A stretch of 33,756 bases of DNA, taken from Paraburkholderia tuberum STM678. Its GTDB lineage: Bacteria > Pseudomonadota > Gammaproteobacteria > Burkholderiales > Burkholderiaceae. Location of the stretch: positions 1 through 33,756 of the forward strand of contig NZ_CADFGP010000071.1 in NCBI RefSeq assembly GCF_902833905.1, read 5' to 3'. The position numbers were made by a program, and so were the translations under genes. Below the pieces are notes generated by a model. That model was not told the origin of the DNA. It did no database searches and worked only from the letters and a program-made list of their open reading frames with translations. This document shows positions 16,528 to 25,040 of the stretch, in pieces (positions within the stretch are counted from its first letter, which is position 1; each line of letters starts with the position of its first letter).

Positions 16528-16975
16528 ATTGGTTTTCCGAAGTCGTCGTGAGACGTCATGCGTGTTGCCGGCCTGGCTGCACGTCGCACAGGCCGCGCGG
16601 TTCGACGCGTGTCACACACGAGAAGGCCGAAAAGGCTTGCCGATGCGGTGGTGCATTGCGGAAGTCGGCCAAAATCCGCTAAATTATAACTTTTTAGCCG
16701 CCTTGCGGCGCCCCTCGCTCAAGTGCCGCCACAAGCCGCGCTGGGCACATCGGCGTGGCCCACCGGCCACCTGGGTTGGCATCGCCCGCTTTCGCTGCGT
16801 TTTTTTCCACGCCGGAACCCGGAAAGCCGCGGCCGCTCGACAGTTCGACCCATTTCGCGGCTGGCCGCCGTCGCCGCCGCGTCCGAATTCCCCGTAGCGG
16901 TGAATCAGAGCGGCCCGGCGTCGTCAGCCAGGCCCCGTTTGCCCAAGGTTTGCCCCAGCCATCAACCAGGATGAA
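16528..16975. other. Divergent intergenic region between the Mth938/arn unit and alaA
   Basis: 448 bases without a supported gene. An AT-rich patch at 16680-16695 carries a perfect TATAAT on the minus strand (16688-16683) and a plus-strand TTGCGG-18 bases-TAAATT pair, so it is the probable start of one or both transcripts. The 280 bases from there to alaA are GC-rich with no identified element; a long 5' leader for alaA is possible. I found no known riboswitch. Confidence 0.55.
16656..16685 (+). promoter_or_regulatory. Possible promoter for alaA
   Basis: TTGCGG (16656-16661) and TAAATT (16680-16685) are separated by 18 bases. A start here would give an alaA leader of about 285 bases. A minus-strand TATAAT overlaps the same patch, so orientation is not certain. 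Confidence 0.35.
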
Positions 16976-18223
16976 GTGCCCGCCGTGAAACCGATTCTCA
17001 AATCCAACAAGTTGTTGAATGTCTGCTACGACATTCGCGGGCCCGTCCTCGAACATGCGAAGCGGCTCGAAGAAGAGGGTCACCGCATCATCAAGCTGAA
17101 CATCGGCAATCTGGCACCGTTCGGCTTCGAGGCGCCGGACGAGATCATTCAGGACATGATCCTGAACCTGCCCAGCTCGTCGGGCTACTCCGACTCGAAG
17201 GGCGTGTTCGCCGCGCGCAAGGCGATCATGCACTACACGCAGAAAAAGGGCGTGCACGGCGTCGAACTGGACGACGTCTACCTCGGCAACGGCGCGTCCG
17301 AGCTGATCGTGATGGCGCTCCAGGGCCTCGTCAACGACGGCGACGAAGTGCTGCTGCCCGCGCCCGATTACCCGCTGTGGACCGCCGGCGTGAGCCTCGC
17401 GGGCGGCACGCCGGTGCACTACATCTGCGACGAGTCGAATAGCTGGATGCCCGACCTCGATGACATCCGCGCGAAAATCACGCCGAACACGCGCGCGCTG
17501 GTCGTGATCAACCCGAACAACCCGACCGGCGCGCTGTACTCGGACGAACTGCTGCTCGGCCTGATCGAGATCGCGCGCCAGCACGGCCTCGTGATCTTCG
17601 CCGACGAGGTGTACGACAAGATCGTCTACGACGGCAAGACGCACACGTCGCTGGCGTCGCTGTCCGAAGACGTGCTGACCGTCACGTTCAACAGCCTGTC
17701 GAAGAGCTACCGCTCGTGCGGCTATCGCGCCGGCTGGATGGCCATTTCGGGCCTGACCGGCGAGAACCGCCGGCTCGCGAAAGACTATCTGGAAGGGCTC
17801 GGCATCCTCGCGTCGATGCGGCTGTGCCCGAACGTGCCCGGCCAGTACGCGATCCAGACCGCGCTCGGCGGCTATCAGAGCATCAACGACCTGATCGTGC
17901 CGGGCGGGCGCCTGTACAAGCAGCGCGAGCTCGCCTACGACATGCTGACGGCGATCCCCGGCGTGAGCTGCGTGAAGCCCGAGGCGGCGCTGTACATGTT
18001 CCCGCGCCTCGACCCGAAGGTGTATCCGATCCAGAACGACCAGCAGTTCATCCTCGACCTGCTGCTCGAAGAGCGCGTGCTGCTCGTGCAGGGCACTGGC
18101 TTCAACTGGAAGACGCCGGATCACTTCCGTGTCGTGTTCCTGCCGAACGTCGACGACCTCGCGGATTCGATCAACCGGATCGCGCGCTTCCTCGACGGCT
18201 ACCGCAAACGTCACACAGCCTGA
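16976..18223 (+). CDS. alaA: Alanine-forming aminotransferase AlaA (glutamate-pyruvate type)
   Basis: PLP-dependent class I aminotransferase that makes alanine from pyruvate and glutamate. The 415-residue protein is close to E. coli AlaA throughout: N-terminal NVCYDIRGPVLEHAKRLEEE, the NPNNPTG motif near 180, EVYDKI, and the PLP lysine near 243 in SLSKSYRSCGYRAGW. The start is GTG at 16976, with AGGA four bases away; a second GTG at 16985 would give MKPILKSNK and cannot be excluded. hom begins 102 bases downstream on the same strand, as in other Burkholderiales. Confidence 0.94.
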   Translation: MPAVKPILKSNKLLNVCYDIRGPVLEHAKRLEEEGHRIIKLNIGNLAPFGFEAPDEIIQDMILNLPSSSGYSDSKGVFAARKAIMHYTQKKGVHGVELDDVYLGNGASELIVMALQGLVNDGDEVLLPAPDYPLWTAGVSLAGGTPVHYICDESNSWMPDLDDIRAKITPNTRALVVINPNNPTGALYSDELLLGLIEIARQHGLVIFADEVYDKIVYDGKTHTSLASLSEDVLTVTFNSLSKSYRSCGYRAGWMAISGLTGENRRLAKDYLEGLGILASMRLCPNVPGQYAIQTALGGYQSINDLIVPGGRLYKQRELAYDMLTAIPGVSCVKPEAALYMFPRLDPKVYPIQNDQQFILDLLLEERVLLVQGTGFNWKTPDHFRVVFLPNVDDLADSINRIARFLDGYRKRHTA

Positions 18224-18325
18224 GCCGGGGTCGCGTACGATGTGGCGCCTGATGTGTCAAATGAGGCGCGCCGCTCGTGCCACCCCCGACACCCTTTTCA
18301 ACCCTCTACTAGAAACACACGCTGC

Positions 18326-19657
18326 ATGGAACCGATCAAAGTTGGACTGCTGGGCTTCGGCACGGTAGGCAGCGGGACCTTCACGGTACTGCGCCGCAAT
18401 CAGGAAGAAATCAAACGTCGCGCGGGTCGCGGCATCGAGATTGCGCGCATTGCCGTGCGCAACCCGGCCAAGGCGACCGCGGCGCTCGGCGGCGAAGCCG
18501 GCAGCGTGGCGCTGACCGATGACTTCAACGCGGTCGTCGACGATCCTTCGATCGCGATCGTCGCGGAAATGATCGGCGGCACCGGCATCGCGCGCGACCT
18601 CGTGCTGCGCGCGATCAACAACGGCAAGCACGTGGTCACCGCCAACAAGGCGCTGCTCGCGGTGCATGGCACGGAGATTTTCGAGGCGGCGCGCGCGAAC
18701 GGCGTGATGGTCGCGTTCGAGTCGGCGGTGGCGGGTGGCATTCCGATCATCAAGGCACTGCGCGAAGGGCTGACGGCGAACCGCATCCAGTACATCGCGG
18801 GCATCATCAACGGCACGACGAACTACATCCTGTCGGAGATGCGTGACCGTGGGCTCGATTTCGCGACCGCGCTGAAGGCCGCGCAGGAGCTCGGCTACGC
18901 GGAAGCCGACCCGACCTTCGACATCGAGGGCGTCGACGCGGCGCACAAAGCGACGATCATGAGCGCGATCGCGTTCGGCGTGCCGGTGCAGTTCGACCGC
19001 GCGTACGTCGAAGGCATCAGCAAGCTCGCCGCGATCGACATCAAATACGCCGAGGAGCTCGGCTACCGCATCAAGCTGCTCGGCATCACGCGCCGCACCG
19101 ACAAGGGCATCGAGCTGCGCGTGCACCCCACGTTGATTCCGGAAAAGCGCCTGCTTGCGAATGTGGAAGGCGCGATGAACGCGGTCGTCGTGCATGGCGA
19201 CGCGGTCGGCACGACGCTGTACTACGGCAAGGGCGCGGGCGCCGAGCCGACGGCTTCCGCCGTGGTCGCCGATCTTGTCGACGTGACGCGTCTGCACACG
19301 GCCGACCCCGAGCACCGCGTGCCGCATCTGGCATTCCAGCCGGACAGCCTGTCGAACACCCCGATCCTGCCGATCGAAGAAGTCACGAGCGGCTACTACC
19401 TGCGCCTGCGCGTCGCCGACGTGACCGGCGTGCTCGCCGACATCACGCGCATTCTGGCGGACACCGGCATTTCGATCGATGCGCTGCTGCAAAAGGAATC
19501 GGAGCTCGTCGACGCGAACGGCAAGGGCGAAACCGACATTCTGCTGATCACGCACGAGACGGTCGAAAAGCAGGTCAATGCCGCGATCAGGTCGATCGAG
19601 GCGCTCGAGACCGTCGTCTCGCAAGTCACGAAGCTGCGCATGGAAGCGCTGAACTAG
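18326..19657 (+). CDS. hom: Homoserine dehydrogenase
   Basis: NAD(P)-dependent reduction of aspartate semialdehyde to homoserine, the branch point to threonine and methionine. The start at 18326 gives MEPIKVGLLGFGTVG with the nucleotide-binding GFGTVG at 10-15; an open frame upstream adds unrelated residues. Of 443 residues, the catalytic domain includes the family signature region AYAEADPTFDIEGVDAAHK, and a C-terminal ACT domain (about 350-430, YYLRLRVADVTGVLADITRI) suggests feedback control by threonine. thrC follows after eight bases. Confidence 0.96.
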   Translation: MEPIKVGLLGFGTVGSGTFTVLRRNQEEIKRRAGRGIEIARIAVRNPAKATAALGGEAGSVALTDDFNAVVDDPSIAIVAEMIGGTGIARDLVLRAINNGKHVVTANKALLAVHGTEIFEAARANGVMVAFESAVAGGIPIIKALREGLTANRIQYIAGIINGTTNYILSEMRDRGLDFATALKAAQELGYAEADPTFDIEGVDAAHKATIMSAIAFGVPVQFDRAYVEGISKLAAIDIKYAEELGYRIKLLGITRRTDKGIELRVHPTLIPEKRLLANVEGAMNAVVVHGDAVGTTLYYGKGAGAEPTASAVVADLVDVTRLHTADPEHRVPHLAFQPDSLSNTPILPIEEVTSGYYLRLRVADVTGVLADITRILADTGISIDALLQKESELVDANGKGETDILLITHETVEKQVNAAIRSIEALETVVSQVTKLRMEALN

Positions 19658-19665
19658 GCCGAACT

Positions 19666-21117
19666 ATGAACTACCTCTCCACGCGCGGCGCCGGAACCGG
19701 CGAGCGCCATACCTTCTCCGAGATCCTGCTCGGCGGTCTCGCGAAAGACGGCGGCCTGTATCTGCCGGCCGACTATCCGCGCGTTACCCCGGATGAACTC
19801 ACGCGCTGGCGCACGCTGCCGTACGCGGATCTCGCCTTCGAGATCCTGTCGAAGTTCTGCGACGACATTCCCGCCGACGACCTGCGCGCACTGACGCGCA
19901 AGACCTATACGGCGGCGACCTACTGCAACGTGCGCGACGACGAAAGCGCCGCGCAGATCACGCCGCTGAAGACGCTCGGCGTCGAAGACGGCGCGCCGCT
20001 GTCGCTGCTCGAACTGTCGAACGGTCCGACGCTCGCGTTCAAGGACATGGCAATGCAGCTGATCGGCAACCTGTTCGAGTACGCGCTCGCGAAGCATGGC
20101 GAAACGCTGAACATTCTCGGCGCGACGTCGGGCGACACCGGCAGCGCCGCTGAATACGCGATGCGCGGCAAGAAGGGCATCCGCGTGTTCATGCTGTCGC
20201 CGTACAAAAAGATGAGCGCGTTCCAGACCGCGCAGATGTACAGCCTGCAAGACCCGAACATCTTCAACCTCGCGGTGCAAGGCGTGTTCGACGACGCGCA
20301 GGACATCGTGAAGGCGGTGTCGAACGATCACGCGTTCAAGGCGAAGTACAAGATCGGCACGGTCAACTCGATCAACTGGGCGCGGGTCGTCGCGCAGGTC
20401 GTCTATTACTTCAAGGGCTACTTTGCCGCGACGAAGTCGAACGCCGAGCGCGTGTCGTTCACGGTGCCGTCGGGCAACTTCGGCAACGTGTGCGCGGGTC
20501 ATATCGCGCGCATGATGGGTCTGCCGATCGAGAAGCTCGTCGTCGCGACCAACGAGAACGACGTGCTCGACGAGTTCTTCCGCACTGGTATTTACCGCGT
20601 ACGCAAGGCGGCCGAGACGTATCACACGAGCAGCCCGAGCATGGACATCTCGAAGGCATCGAACTTCGAGCGCTTCGTGTACGACCTGCTCGGCCGCGAT
20701 CCGGCGCGCGTGCTGCAACTGTTCCGCGACGTCGAGGAGAAGGGCGGTTTCGATCTCGCGGCAAGTGGCGACTTCGCGCGCGTAAGGGAGTTCGGTTTCG
20801 TGTCGGGCAGCAGCAGCCACGACACCCGCGTCGACACGATCCGCGACGTGTTCCAGCGTTACGACACGATGATCGACACGCACACGGCCGACGGCGTGAA
20901 GGTCGCGCGCGAGCATCTGCAGTCCGGCATTCCGATGATCGTGCTCGAGACCGCGCAGCCGATCAAGTTCGGCGAGACGATCCGCGAGGCGCTGCTACGC
21001 GAGCCGGAGCGGCCGGCGGCGTTCTCGGGGCTCGAGTCGCTGCCGCAGCGCTTCGAGGTCGTGCCCGCGGATGCGCAGCGGGTGAAGGACTTCATCGTCG
21101 CGAATACCGGCGAATAA
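19666..21117 (+). CDS. thrC: Threonine synthase
   Basis: PLP enzyme that turns O-phosphohomoserine into threonine, the last step of the pathway. The 483-residue protein is the longer proteobacterial/fungal type, with N-terminal MNYLSTRG. The PLP lysine is Lys126 in NGPTLAFKDMAMQ, and the phosphate-binding GATSGDTGSAA is near 145-155. It follows hom by eight bases and is probably on the same transcript. thrB is not in this window. Confidence 0.96.
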   Translation: MNYLSTRGAGTGERHTFSEILLGGLAKDGGLYLPADYPRVTPDELTRWRTLPYADLAFEILSKFCDDIPADDLRALTRKTYTAATYCNVRDDESAAQITPLKTLGVEDGAPLSLLELSNGPTLAFKDMAMQLIGNLFEYALAKHGETLNILGATSGDTGSAAEYAMRGKKGIRVFMLSPYKKMSAFQTAQMYSLQDPNIFNLAVQGVFDDAQDIVKAVSNDHAFKAKYKIGTVNSINWARVVAQVVYYFKGYFAATKSNAERVSFTVPSGNFGNVCAGHIARMMGLPIEKLVVATNENDVLDEFFRTGIYRVRKAAETYHTSSPSMDISKASNFERFVYDLLGRDPARVLQLFRDVEEKGGFDLAASGDFARVREFGFVSGSSSHDTRVDTIRDVFQRYDTMIDTHTADGVKVAREHLQSGIPMIVLETAQPIKFGETIREALLREPERPAAFSGLESLPQRFEVVPADAQRVKDFIVANTGE

Positions 21118-21128
21118 GGGCGAGCGGG

Positions 21129-21157
21129 CCGCGTGGGCCGTTTTACGGCTCACGCGG
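21129..21157 (+). terminator. Strong hairpin after thrC
   Basis: Thirteen-pair stem (21129-21141 with 21145-21157, including one G-U pair) with a TTT loop, 11 bases beyond the thrC stop. No T-run follows, so it is either a weak terminator or an mRNA-stabilising 3' hairpin. Confidence 0.5.
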
Positions 21158-21299
21158 GATGCCGCGTGTCGCTTCACGTTGATCGACGCCCACGCCCGCA
21201 CTACGAGAAAACGCTGGCCGCACCCTCCGCGGCCACGCATCGAAAAACACAAACAGCTCCCCATAACGCCCGGCCGCCCAGGCTAACGGCATCGGCCGC

Positions 21300-21305
21300 T
21301 ACAAT
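21300..21305 (+). promoter_or_regulatory. Possible -10 element for the moeA operon
   Basis: TACAAT lies 31 bases before the moeA start. No good -35 hexamer is seen at standard distance. Confidence 0.3.
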
Positions 21306-21336
21306 GTTCTTTTAACCTGCGGCTTCCACCCTCCAG

Positions 21337-22608
21337 ATGTCCACACCCACGCCCCGCGCTCCGATGCTCGCCACTGCCGATGCGCTGGCGATCCTGCTCG
21401 ACGCCGCGCGCGCGCTCGACGATATCGAAACGCTGCCGACGCTCGACGCGCTGAATCGCGTGCTCGCCACCGACGTCACGTCGCCGCTCGACGTGCCGCC
21501 GATGAACACGAGCGCGATGGACGGCTACGCGGTCCGCATCGCCGATCTCGCGCACGGCAGGCGCCTGCCGGTCTCGCAACGCATTCCGGCCGGCCATGCG
21601 CCGACGCCGCTCGCGCCCAACAGCGCGGCACGCATCTTCACCGGCGCGACGGTGCCCGCCGGCGCGGACGCGGTCGTGATGCAGGAGCAGACCGAGGCGG
21701 CTGGCGACGAGGTGACGATCGTGCATCGTCCGCAGGCGGGCGAGTGGATCACCGCACAGGGCGCCGATATTCGCGCGGGCTCGGTGATCCTGCCGGCCGG
21801 CACGCGGCTCACGCCGCAGGCGTTGGGGCTTGCCGCGTCGGTCGGATGCGCGCGGCTCGAGGTGCGCCGCCGCGTGAAAGTCGCCGTATTCTTCACCGGC
21901 GACGAACTGACGATGCCCGGCGAGCCGCTGAAGCCCGGCGCGATCTACAACTCGAATCGCTTCACGCTGCGCGGCCTGCTCGAGAAGCTCGGCTGCGACG
22001 TGACCGACTATGGCATCGTCGCCGATCAACTCGACGCGACCCGCGCGACGCTGCGCGAAGCCGCCGAGGCGCACGATCTGATTCTCACCTGCGGCGGCGT
22101 GTCGGTCGGCGAGGAGGATCACGTGAAGCCGGCGGTGGAGGCCGAAGGGCGTCTGTCGATGTGGCAGATCGCCATGAAGCCGGGCAAGCCGCTCGCGTTC
22201 GGCGCGGTGCGGCGTGGTGCGGGTGGTGCGGGTGGTGCGGGTGGTGCAAATGGGGGCGAGCCGGCCGAAACGTTTTTCATCGGCCTGCCCGGCAATCCGG
22301 TGTCGAGCTTCGTGACGTTCCTGCTGTTCGTGCGTCCGTTCGTACTGCGGCTGGCCGGCGTGCAGGCGGTCGCGCCGCGCGCGCTGTCGCTGCGCGCGGA
22401 CTTCACGCAGGGCAAGGCCGATCGCCGCAACGAGTTCCTGCGCGCGCGCGTCAACGTGGCGGGAGGGCTCGATCTGTTTGCCAATCAGAGTTCGGCCGTG
22501 TTGACGTCGACCGTGTGGGGCGACGGTCTGGTCGACAATCCGCCGAACCACGCGATCAGCGCCGGCGAAACCGTGCGCTTCATTCCGTTTTCCGAACTGT
22601 TGAACTGA
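21337..22608 (+). CDS. moeA: Molybdopterin molybdenumtransferase MoeA
   Basis: Inserts molybdate into adenylylated molybdopterin to form the molybdenum cofactor. The 423-residue protein has the MoeA order of domains: PPMNTSAMDGYAVR (about 50-63), RIFTGATVPAGADAVVMQE (about 98-116), the MogA-like domain with TCGGVSVGEEDH (about 250-261), and GLPGNPVSSF in the active-site region. Between KPGKPLAFGAV and the PGNPVSS segment is a Gly/Ala insertion (about 293-307) encoded by a nine-base tandem repeat and absent from E. coli MoeA. moaD starts 45 bases downstream, so moeA-moaD-moaE is a likely operon. Confidence 0.95.
   Translation: MSTPTPRAPMLATADALAILLDAARALDDIETLPTLDALNRVLATDVTSPLDVPPMNTSAMDGYAVRIADLAHGRRLPVSQRIPAGHAPTPLAPNSAARIFTGATVPAGADAVVMQEQTEAAGDEVTIVHRPQAGEWITAQGADIRAGSVILPAGTRLTPQALGLAASVGCARLEVRRRVKVAVFFTGDELTMPGEPLKPGAIYNSNRFTLRGLLEKLGCDVTDYGIVADQLDATRATLREAAEAHDLILTCGGVSVGEEDHVKPAVEAEGRLSMWQIAMKPGKPLAFGAVRRGAGGAGGAGGANGGEPAETFFIGLPGNPVSSFVTFLLFVRPFVLRLAGVQAVAPRALSLRADFTQGKADRRNEFLRARVNVAGGLDLFANQSSAVLTSTVWGDGLVDNPPNHAISAGETVRFIPFSELLN
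22216..22250 (+). repeat. In-frame nine-base tandem repeat inside moeA
   Basis: GGTGCGGGT occurs three times in tandem (22216-22242) and a partial fourth copy follows. It encodes a Gly-Ala-Gly run. Slippage would change the loop length by three residues without breaking the frame. Confidence 0.8.
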
Positions 22609-22653
22609 GGCCGGTCATCCGCGGCATGCGCGGCATAGACCGACGGTATCCCG

Positions 22654-22911
22654 ATGAAGATTGAACTCCGATATTTTGCGAGCGTGCGTGAAGCGCTCAA
22701 TACGTCCGACGAAAGCGTCGAGGTGCCCGACGGCATCGCGACCGTCGGCGATGTGCGCGCGTGGCTGCGCGTGCGTGGCGGCATCTGGGCCGAGACGCTC
22801 GCCGAAGGCCGCGCGCTGCGCATGGCCTGCAACCACGTGATGACCGGCGCGAGCACCCGCATCACCGAGGGCTGCGAGGTCGCGTTCTTTCCGCCCGTCA
22901 CCGGCGGCTGA
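22654..22911 (+). CDS. moaD: Molybdopterin synthase small subunit MoaD
   Basis: Ubiquitin-like sulfur carrier that, as a C-terminal thiocarboxylate, supplies sulfur to MoaE for molybdopterin formation. The 85-residue protein has the family fold pattern MKIELRYFASVREAL at the start, EVAFFPPVTGG at the end, and the essential terminal Gly-Gly. It sits between moeA and moaE. Confidence 0.95.
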   Translation: MKIELRYFASVREALNTSDESVEVPDGIATVGDVRAWLRVRGGIWAETLAEGRALRMACNHVMTGASTRITEGCEVAFFPPVTGG

Positions 22912-22967
22912 ACCGCGCTCTCGCACATCACGTTCACGCTAGCGACAAAAGCCCTCAGGAGCTGTCC

Positions 22968-23444
22968 ATGCCCGTTCGCGTCCAGACCGAAGACTTCGAC
23001 CTCAGCGCCGAGGTGGCCGCGCTGCGCGCGCGCAATCCGAGGATCGGCGCGCTCGCGTGCTTCGTCGGCACCGTGCGCGATCTCAACGAGGGCAGCGCGG
23101 TCGAGACGATGGAGCTCGAGCATTATCCGGGCATGACGGAGAAGTCGCTCGAGGCGATCGTCGAGCGTGCGCGCGAACGCTGGCCTGGCATCGAGGTGCT
23201 GATCGTGCATCGCGTCGGCAAGCTGTATCCGCTCGATCAGATCGTGCTCGTTGCGACGACGGCCGCGCATCGCGGCGACGCGTTTGCGTCGTGTGAATTC
23301 GTGATGGACTATCTGAAGACCGAAGCGCCATTCTGGAAGAAGGAGAAAACCGACGCGGGCGAGCGCTGGGTCGACGCGCGCGTGACCGACGATGCCGCGC
23401 TCGCGCGCTGGGGAATCGATTCGGGAAATCGGACTCCGGAGTAA
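22968..23444 (+). CDS. moaE: Molybdopterin synthase large subunit MoaE
   Basis: Catalytic subunit that converts cyclic pyranopterin monophosphate to molybdopterin with sulfur from MoaD. The ATG at 22968 has AGGAGC seven bases upstream and gives 158 residues, the usual length. Key residues match E. coli MoaE: the FVGTVRD segment (32-38), HRVGKLYPLD (81-90), Lys117 in DYLK and Lys124 in WKKE, the latter two corresponding to the catalytic lysines 119 and 126. It ends the moeA-moaD-moaE group; the next gene is convergent. Confidence 0.95.
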   Translation: MPVRVQTEDFDLSAEVAALRARNPRIGALACFVGTVRDLNEGSAVETMELEHYPGMTEKSLEAIVERARERWPGIEVLIVHRVGKLYPLDQIVLVATTAAHRGDAFASCEFVMDYLKTEAPFWKKEKTDAGERWVDARVTDDAALARWGIDSGNRTPE

Positions 23445-23499
23445 ACGAGTCGCGGGCCGCGGAGTTGCGACGGCGCACGCGGCCTCCTTGTGTCAGGAG

Positions 23500-23517
23500 C
23501 GTCGGCGCCGGCCGACG
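23500..23517. terminator. Hairpin between convergent moaE and truncated haemoglobin genes
   Basis: CGTCGGC (23500-23506) pairs with GCCGACG (23511-23517) around a GCCG loop, directly beside the haemoglobin stop codon. There is no T-run on either side, so terminator function is tentative and could be bidirectional. Confidence 0.35.
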
Positions 23518-23518
23518 T

Positions 23519-24073
23519 TCACTCGTCCCGCGAGCGTCCGGTGATCGGCACCGGGAACGGCTCCCCAGCCGGCCGCGACGGATGCTCGCCATCGTCGTCA
23601 ACGTCGCCAACTCGCGGCCGACGCTTCGGCGCCACCCGCTCGAGCAGCGCCTGCTGCTCCGGCGGGATCTTGTAATCCCAGCCGAAACGGCTCAGTTGCA
23701 GACTCTGCGCAATCCGCAGCGCCGGCTCCATGAAACGGACCGCCGCGGCCGGCCGATAGCGCGATTCGACCGTATCGAGGAACAGATACAGCCAGCGGCT
23801 GAAATGCTGCGGCTCGATGCCTTCGAGCGGCTGATGCGCCTGCTGCACGTTGCCGCGATACTGCTTCGCGCCGAGCACGAGGCTGCTCCAGAATGTGCAC
23901 ATCTTCGGCAGATGGTCGTCCCAGCGGCCCGCGAGCTTCGCGTCGAAGACCGGACCGAGCAGCGGGTCGGCACGCACGCGATCGTAAAAGCCATAGACGA
24001 GGTCGCGGATATTGGCGTCGGTGGGTTCGGCCGCGCGTTCGACCGGCGGCGCGGCGGGGAAAGACGGATTCAT
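23519..24073 (-). CDS. Group III truncated haemoglobin
   Basis: Small haem protein that binds O2 or NO; the best-studied relative, Campylobacter Ctb, is induced by nitrosative stress. The 184-residue protein has the globin core at about residues 18-135. Probable haem-pocket residues are Tyr30 (B10), His54 (E7, in WDDHLPKM), proximal His80 (F8, in QQAHQPL) and Trp94 (G8). The last 45 or so residues form a charged, Pro/Arg-rich tail beyond the usual domain. It is divergent from an NsrR-like gene across 266 bases, which supports a role in NO metabolism under that regulator (inference). Confidence 0.9.
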   Translation of the reverse strand: MNPSFPAAPPVERAAEPTDANIRDLVYGFYDRVRADPLLGPVFDAKLAGRWDDHLPKMCTFWSSLVLGAKQYRGNVQQAHQPLEGIEPQHFSRWLYLFLDTVESRYRPAAAVRFMEPALRIAQSLQLSRFGWDYKIPPEQQALLERVAPKRRPRVGDVDDDGEHPSRPAGEPFPVPITGRSRDE

Positions 24074-24147
24074 GCGGATTCCAGAAAATTGCGGTTGCCG
24101 ATGACGGCTGAACTGAACCTTGACCCCCCCGTTTTTCTAACAAACGG

Positions 24148-24175
24148 TTGATGCGGAAAAAGCTACTATTGCTAT
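24148..24175 (+). promoter_or_regulatory. Possible promoter for the Rrf2/NsrR-like gene
   Basis: TTGATG (24148-24153) and TGCTAT (24170-24175) are 16 bases apart in the AT-rich part of the divergent region. I could not identify a clear NsrR dyad here. A run of seven C followed by T-rich sequence lies just upstream (24124-24136). Confidence 0.35.
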
Positions 24176-24339
24176 CCGAAACAGTATTGCAGCGCGATTC
24201 GGGGAACGACGCCCGCCGGCCACTCATGCCAGCCAGTCATGCCAGGGCGTAGCGCTCGTTCCCGGCAACCCTTGCCTCGACGCGGTTATCGGGACGTTCA
24301 AGGCGCTTGCTCGCAGCCTTTCAAGCTATACCGGGACCT

Positions 24340-24870
24340 ATGAGACTTACCGACTATACGGATTACGCGCTGCGCGTGCTGCTGTACCTCGCGGTGCGGG
24401 GCGACGGATTATCGACGATTCAGGACATTTCGCAAGCCTACGGCATCTCGAAGAACCATCTGATGAAGGTCGTGCAGCAGTTGGGCGAGCTCGGCTGGGT
24501 CGAAACCGTGCGCGGCCGCAACGGCGGCTTGCGGCTCGGCGCGCAATCGCTGTCGCTGAGCGTCGGCGACGTGGTGCGGGTCACGGAAAGCGACTTTGCG
24601 CTGGTCGGCTGTCTGCCGGACCGGCAGGGCCAACAGCGGCCTTGCGTCATCACGACGCAGTGCCGGCTGCGTGGCGCGTTGCAGGCGGCGAACCTCGCTT
24701 TTCTCGCCGAGCTCGATCGTTTTACGATCGGCGAAGTCGCGCAACCGAAAAGTCCGCTCGCGGCGTTGCTCGGGTTAGGCTCCACGATTCAGATGGTGCC
24801 GCTGCCGATTACGGTGGTATCGGATAGCACGCGCGGCGGCAGTCCGGCGACGCTGGGCCGCAAGAACTAG
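24340..24870 (+). CDS. nsrR: Rrf2-family Fe-S regulator, NsrR-like
   Basis: Winged-helix repressor expected to sense nitric oxide through an iron-sulfur cluster. The start at 24340 gives MRLTDYTDYALRVLLYLAV, the NsrR-type N-terminus; 11 upstream in-frame residues look non-coding. It has 176 residues, with the recognition helix region about 27-58 and RGRNGGLRL (58-66) as the wing. Cluster cysteines are probably Cys91, Cys102 and Cys108. The first spacing (ten residues between Cys91 and Cys102) is longer than in E. coli NsrR (four) or IscR (five). The divergent truncated haemoglobin gene is a plausible target. NsrR identity is by similarity; another NO/Fe-S-sensing Rrf2 member is possible. Confidence 0.85.
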   Translation: MRLTDYTDYALRVLLYLAVRGDGLSTIQDISQAYGISKNHLMKVVQQLGELGWVETVRGRNGGLRLGAQSLSLSVGDVVRVTESDFALVGCLPDRQGQQRPCVITTQCRLRGALQAANLAFLAELDRFTIGEVAQPKSPLAALLGLGSTIQMVPLPITVVSDSTRGGSPATLGRKN

Positions 24871-24983
24871 AACATCCGGCCGGCTCCCGGGTGCGCAAAC
24901 CCGCCCGGCCGCACCACAGGGGAAGGATCGCGGCAGTTCTTGCGCTCAAATGTCAAATAGTTGCGGCCGAGGCCAAAAAAGCG

Positions 24984-25011
24984 CTTGAAACCCTAATAAA
25001 ACGCCTCATTT
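24984..25011 (+). promoter_or_regulatory. Sigma-32 heat-shock promoter of clpB
   Basis: CTTGAAA (24984-24990) is a perfect sigma-32 -35 box. After 13 bases comes CCTCATTT (25004-25011), which matches the CCCCATNT -10 consensus at all but one base. The predicted start site gives a leader of roughly 20-25 bases before clpB. It overlaps no gene, and the preceding Rrf2-type gene ends 113 bases upstream. Confidence 0.88.
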
Positions 25012-25040
25012 TGGTGGTAATCGAAATTGGAGGTCTCTTG

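Noticed and set aside
16694..18214. Minus-strand open frame (506 codons) opposite alaA
   Set aside because: Antisense shadow; includes intergenic DNA and no family features.
18224..18325. Upstream extension of hom
   Set aside because: The frame is open for 28 codons before the ATG, but these residues do not match the family and the NAD motif sits normally from 18326.
24074..24339. NsrR operator dyad
   Set aside because: Only a weak half-site-like GATG-containing stretch is visible; no convincing palindrome.
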